This document shows, piece by piece, positions 61,098-64,000 of a stretch of 64,000 bases of DNA. A program made the position numbers and the translations under genes. The stretch spans positions 5,947 through 69,946 of the forward strand of contig DASYBB010000101.1 in NCBI GenBank assembly GCA_036501025.1, read 5' to 3'. Origin of the DNA: DASUBV01 sp036501025. Lineage in GTDB: Bacteria; Actinomycetota; Actinomycetes; Streptosporangiales; Streptosporangiaceae. The notes below the pieces were generated by a model. It had not been told where the DNA came from and searched no databases. It saw only the letters and a program-made list of their open reading frames with translations. Position 1 is the stretch's first letter. Every line of letters starts with the position of its first letter.

Positions 61098-61820
61098 ATG
61101 ACATCGAGCTGGCTAAGCCGGACGCTGACCTCGGCGGCGGCCGCCGGCCTGACCGTCGCGGCCGTGGTCATGCCGGGCCGCGCCGGTGCCGGGCCGCCGG
61201 CCCGCTCGACCCTGGCCGGAGTCACGCGGCCGGCCATCCCGGCGACGCCGCGTCCCCCGGTGCTTCCGGCGAACTTCCAGGGGACAGGCCGCTACATCGT
61301 GCGCGACCTCAACGTGGATGTTCCCTTCACCTGGCAGGGCAGCAACGGCAACAGCCAGATGATCGCCGGAGGCCCGCAGTATCCAATCTGGTTCACCAAC
61401 CTGATCTACCGCAACACGCTCTACACGCTCACCTACAAGTGGCCGAACATCCCGCTGAACCGGAACCGCCGCTGCGACAAGATCGAGTCCTTCAGCCGCC
61501 AGACCCTGAACAGCCTGCTGAAGACATCACGGTTCGTGGGGCCGGAGATTCTGCAAGGAGTCCCGGACCGGCACGTCGACCACTGGCGGGTCGGCGTCGT
61601 GGCGGGCTCCACGCGGCCGGGCAAGGCTGGCCGGCTCCCGATCGCACTGGGCGACATCTACGTCGACCAGAAGGATCCGGGCCAGTGGTGGCAGGTGCTC
61701 CAGTTCGGCCTCCAGAACCTCTTCGATCCGCAGCTGGATGAATGGTTCACGATGACGACCTTCAGCCACCGGCCGGGGAAAGTCACCCTGCCCGTGAGCT
61801 GCGCGCTGGCGGCGTCGTGA
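61098..61820 (+). CDS. Secreted hypothetical protein
   Basis: A 240-residue protein with an N-terminal signal: residues 1-30 have a short polar start, a hydrophobic core (AAAAGLTVAAVVM) and a GRAGAG-type cleavage region. A proline-rich linker follows, then a mature domain with aromatic-rich segments (DVPFTWQGSNGNSQMIAGG, YPIWFTNLIYRNTLYTLTYKWPN) and two cysteines near residues 126 and 236. No domain is recognised. A ribosome site GGGGG lies just before ATG 61098. It probably acts outside the cell. Confidence 0.7.
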   Translation: MTSSWLSRTLTSAAAAGLTVAAVVMPGRAGAGPPARSTLAGVTRPAIPATPRPPVLPANFQGTGRYIVRDLNVDVPFTWQGSNGNSQMIAGGPQYPIWFTNLIYRNTLYTLTYKWPNIPLNRNRRCDKIESFSRQTLNSLLKTSRFVGPEILQGVPDRHVDHWRVGVVAGSTRPGKAGRLPIALGDIYVDQKDPGQWWQVLQFGLQNLFDPQLDEWFTMTTFSHRPGKVTLPVSCALAAS

Positions 61821-61885
61821 GCGCGCGCTGCGCGCCTACCGCTGTCGGTGCTGCGCGTCGCTGCCGAAGCTGACTGCCTCGCCGC

Positions 61886-61907
61886 CCGGCCGGGGAACTC
61901 CGGCCGG
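61886..61907. terminator. Possible terminator between convergent genes
   Basis: The self-complementary arm CCGGCCGG (61886-61893) recurs at 61900-61907 with a 6-base loop, in the 131-bp gap between the secreted protein gene and the helicase gene. It is GC-rich with no U-tract. Its position supports termination; its short stem makes this tentative. Confidence 0.35.
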
Positions 61908-61951
61908 CACTCGGGCGACAGGCAGGGCGCGTGCAGGCGGCGGCGGACGGG

Positions 61952-63730
61952 TCAGGATGCCTGGGCGGCGTCCGGCTTGAAAGACCCCCGTAGCGCGTCC
62001 GTCAGCAGCGTGACCAGGGCTTCGAGCTGTACGTCGGCCGAGGAGGAGATCTCCTCGTCCGACCCGTCCAGTGCCCGGGCGGCAAGCCCCGCCTTGCTGT
62101 CGATCAGCTCGGCGATCCGGGCGTCGATGGTCTGCGCGGCAATGATGCGCCAGGCGGTGACCGGCTCGGCCTGGCCGATGCGGTGGCTGCGGTCGATGGC
62201 CTGGGTCTGCTCCGCGTCGGTCCAGGACAGCTCGGCCAGCACGATGTTTGAGGCGACCTGCAGATTCAGGCCCACGCCGGCCGCGGTCAGCGAGCACACC
62301 GCGACAGCTACGCCTGGGTCGTCCACGAAGGCGTCGATGTTCGCCTGCCGCGCCGTGGGCGTCTGGTCGCCCCGGATCGACGAGAAGCGTACGCCCTTCC
62401 GGGCGAAGGTCTCCTCGGCCGCGTCCATCACGGCGACGTGCTTGGCGAAGAAGACGACCTTGCCGGCGCTGCGGGCCAGCTGCGCCGCGTAGTCCGCCGC
62501 CAGCTCGGCCTTCGCCTGGCCGATGCGCCGCATCATGGTGAATACGTTCTCACCGGACTCCGCGGTCGTCGCATCCTTCAGCTCCCACCGGGCGACCCGG
62601 CGGACCAGGTCCTGGTCAATGCCTCCGATGCCGGCGCCGGGAGACTGGCTCGCGAGCGCGGTCTCGTACCGGGCCAGCATCCGCCGGGCGAGATCCCGCT
62701 CCGCCGCCCGGATGGACCGGCCGGCCCGGTCGTCCAGCTCGACCGGGAGGTCGGCGACCCGGCGGGCGGGAATGTCGGCGGCCACGTCGATCTTGCGCCG
62801 GCGCACGATGCCGAGGTCGATCACGCTCTGGCGCGCCGCGGCGTAGAAGCCCCGGTCGGCGGGCGTCAGGCCGGTGTCCTCGAGCGCGTCCACCAGCGCG
62901 TCGACGGGCTTGCCGTCTTCGAGCCAGCCCAGGAACTCCCAGATCGCCAGGAAGTCCTCGATGTCGTTGATGAGCGGGGTGCCGGTCAGCGCCATCAGCA
63001 GGGGCCGCGCCGTACGGGACTGGACGCGCTCGGAGAGCGCGAGGACATGCCGCGAGCGCTGCGAGGTCTTGTTCTTGATGAAGTGGGCCTCGTCCACGAC
63101 CATGCCGCGGAAGTCGAAGTCGCCGAGCCAGCCCATGTGGCGGTCGAGCACCTCGTAGTTGAGCACGACGATATCGGCGAAGCCGTCGACGGCCTCGCCG
63201 TCGCCCTGCACCACGGTGGCCGGGCGGTGAGGCGTCCAGCGGGCCGCTTCACGGGCCCAGTTGGTCTTGACGACGCTCGGCACGACGACGAGCAGCGGGT
63301 AGGCGTTCGCTGCTTCCGCGGCGAGCAGCGCCTCGGCCGTCTTGCCCAGGCCCGGTTCGTCGGCGAGCAGGAACGTCCGGTGACCGGCCGCGGCCGCGGC
63401 GACCACCTGCCCCTGGTGCGGCATCAGATCCAGGCCCGCCGGGGTGAAGCGTGCCGTCGGCGCCGGGAGCGCCATGCAGGCCGGGGCACCCCCGCCGGCG
63501 CGCTCGAAGGAGCTCAGCAGCGGGCCGAGCAGTTCCCAGTTGGCCAGGCGGCGCGGCCGGGAGGTGACCTGCGGAACGGCGGAGAAGTCGGGGGCCAGGA
63601 AGGGGTTCGCCAGCTGCCGGGAGATCACCGACTGCGGCACGACCCGCCGCTCCGTGCCATCGGGCGCGGTTGCGGTCTCCGGGGTCGCGATCACTTCGGG
63701 CGCCGGCTCGATGCCGAGCTCCCGCAGCAT
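61952..63730 (-). CDS. SNF2-type DEAD/DEAH-box helicase (SMARCAL1-like), 5' end uncertain
   Basis: At least 592 residues of an SNF2-family ATPase. Motif I is LADEPGLGKTAEA near residue 125, motif II VVDEAHFIKN, motif III MALTGTPLINDIEDF, then VFFAKHVAVMDAAEE, motif V LTAAGVGLNLQVASNIV and motif VI QTQAIDRSHRIGQAEPVT. These proteins translocate on duplex DNA and act in repair or remodelling. ATG 63730 is the first start in frame, but the frame stays open upstream and reads EQLRRLDGIATILATTAVRD, which looks like genuine coding sequence of the same protein. The true start is therefore probably outside or beyond a frameshift. Confidence 0.85.
   Translation of the reverse strand: MLRELGIEPAPEVIATPETATAPDGTERRVVPQSVISRQLANPFLAPDFSAVPQVTSRPRRLANWELLGPLLSSFERAGGGAPACMALPAPTARFTPAGLDLMPHQGQVVAAAAAGHRTFLLADEPGLGKTAEALLAAEAANAYPLLVVVPSVVKTNWAREAARWTPHRPATVVQGDGEAVDGFADIVVLNYEVLDRHMGWLGDFDFRGMVVDEAHFIKNKTSQRSRHVLALSERVQSRTARPLLMALTGTPLINDIEDFLAIWEFLGWLEDGKPVDALVDALEDTGLTPADRGFYAAARQSVIDLGIVRRRKIDVAADIPARRVADLPVELDDRAGRSIRAAERDLARRMLARYETALASQSPGAGIGGIDQDLVRRVARWELKDATTAESGENVFTMMRRIGQAKAELAADYAAQLARSAGKVVFFAKHVAVMDAAEETFARKGVRFSSIRGDQTPTARQANIDAFVDDPGVAVAVCSLTAAGVGLNLQVASNIVLAELSWTDAEQTQAIDRSHRIGQAEPVTAWRIIAAQTIDARIAELIDSKAGLAARALDGSDEEISSSADVQLEALVTLLTDALRGSFKPDAAQAS
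63589..63654. repeat. 66-bp direct repeat, copy A (inside helicase gene)
   Basis: This 66-bp block, encoding ERRVVPQSVISRQLANPFLAP on the minus strand, is repeated 287 bp upstream at 63876-63941 with one mismatch. It is in the helicase frame here and continues into the normal protein (FSAVPQVTSRPRRLANWELL). The flanking P/A/E-rich linker is different from that of copy B. Confidence 0.95.
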
Positions 63731-63875
63731 CTCCCGCTTGAGCGACCGGGCCGCGTCGGAAACGTCGGAGTCCTCGGCGAGCAGCGCCAGTAGCTGAGCG
63801 TCCCGGACGGCGGTCGTCGCCAGGATGGTCGCGATGCCGTCCAGGCGCCTGAGCTGCTCAGCCCGGCGGAAGCGC

Positions 63876-63941
63876 CGGGGGCCAGGAAGGGGTTGGCCAG
63901 CTGCCGGGAGATCACCGACTGCGGCACGACCCGCCGCTCCG
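63876..63941. repeat. 66-bp direct repeat, copy B
   Basis: The copy shares 65 of 66 bases with copy A. The distance, 287 bp, is not a multiple of three, so the two copies cannot be read in one frame. Copy B reads ERRVVPQSVISRQLANPFLAP in the frame shifted relative to the helicase frame. Confidence 0.95.
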
Positions 63942-64000
63942 GGGGCGCCGGAGCGGCCGGGATCTCCGCTGGCGCGGGCTCCTCGGGGACCGGCTCCATA
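63876..64000 (-). pseudogene. Out-of-frame upstream fragment of helicase-related coding sequence
   Basis: From the window edge a minus-strand frame reads MEPVPEEPAPAEIPAAPAPP, followed by the same ERRVVPQ... segment found in the helicase. After the repeat the frame changes to GASAGLSSSGA-like nonsense and stops at 63691, whereas the helicase frame resumes as RRAEQLRRLDG. Either a tandem duplication with frameshift has broken the helicase 5' end, or this is an assembly artefact. The piece continues beyond the window. Confidence 0.5.

Noticed and set aside
62438..63793. Long plus-strand frame opposite the helicase
   Set aside because: Antisense shadow; the minus strand carries all SNF2 motifs in order.

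Overview
The window is very GC-rich DNA, with almost every codon ending in G or C, GTG and TTG starts common, and many ATGA or GTGA gene overlaps. This pattern, two SAV2177-family (DUF574) methyltransferases and the regulator mix (PadR, LacI, Lrp, GntR, ECF sigma with SnoaL domain, BTAD regulator) indicate a chromosomal segment of a mycelial-type actinomycete (Streptomyces/Streptosporangiales-like). No rRNA, tRNA, CRISPR array, IS element or phage module was seen.

Region 1 (1-9.5 kb), respiration. A PadR regulator and a SAV2177 methyltransferase precede a minus-strand block read as formate dehydrogenase large subunit, 4Fe-4S subunit and NrfD-type membrane anchor, then cydA-cydB of a bd-type quinol oxidase. 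The large subunit is interrupted by an in-frame UGA at the position of the catalytic selenocysteine. A bacterial SECIS hairpin with a GGUCU loop follows at the E. coli spacing. The pair would form a formate-to-quinol-to-oxygen chain.

Region 2 (9.6-15 kb), sugar catabolism. A LacI regulator with two TTTTCGAAAA-type operators is divergent from an isomerase, two Gfo/Idh/MocA oxidoreductases and a second isomerase. One oxidoreductase carries five 15-bp repeats near its N-terminus.

Region 3 (15-28.7 kb), peptide scavenging. A tandem Lrp-type regulator is divergent from an oligopeptide ABC transporter (lipoprotein, permease, fused permease-ATPase, ATPase) followed by an S9 peptidase, a prolidase-like amidohydrolase and a proline iminopeptidase-like hydrolase. 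On the other strand a YtcJ-type amidohydrolase is translationally coupled to a CobW-type GTPase.

Region 4 (28.7-47.2 kb), mixed accessory genes: DUF417 protein, NAD(P)-binding protein, MFS exporter beside an ECF sigma factor, acyl-CoA dehydrogenase with an upstream palindrome, alcohol dehydrogenase, M20 amidohydrolase, MsrA, an eroded BTAD regulator facing a gene fragment, a DUF1918 protein, two zinc-ribbon AIM24-like proteins, a secreted beta-helix protein, a PNPOx-fold protein and an ArsR regulator.

Region 5 (47.2-56.1 kb), a second uptake/catabolic unit: D-2-hydroxyacid dehydrogenase, divergent GntR/FCD regulator, a five-gene oligopeptide-type ABC transporter and a class I aminotransferase.

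Region 6 (56.2-64 kb): VOC protein, second SAV2177 methyltransferase, MDR oxidoreductase and CoA-transferase, then about 0.9 kb of gene debris (crotonase N-terminus, an MDR-like scrap, ABC-ATPase C-terminus), a secreted protein and an SNF2-type helicase. The helicase 5' region holds a 66-bp near-perfect out-of-frame duplication. All functions are read from sequence motifs; no database search was possible.
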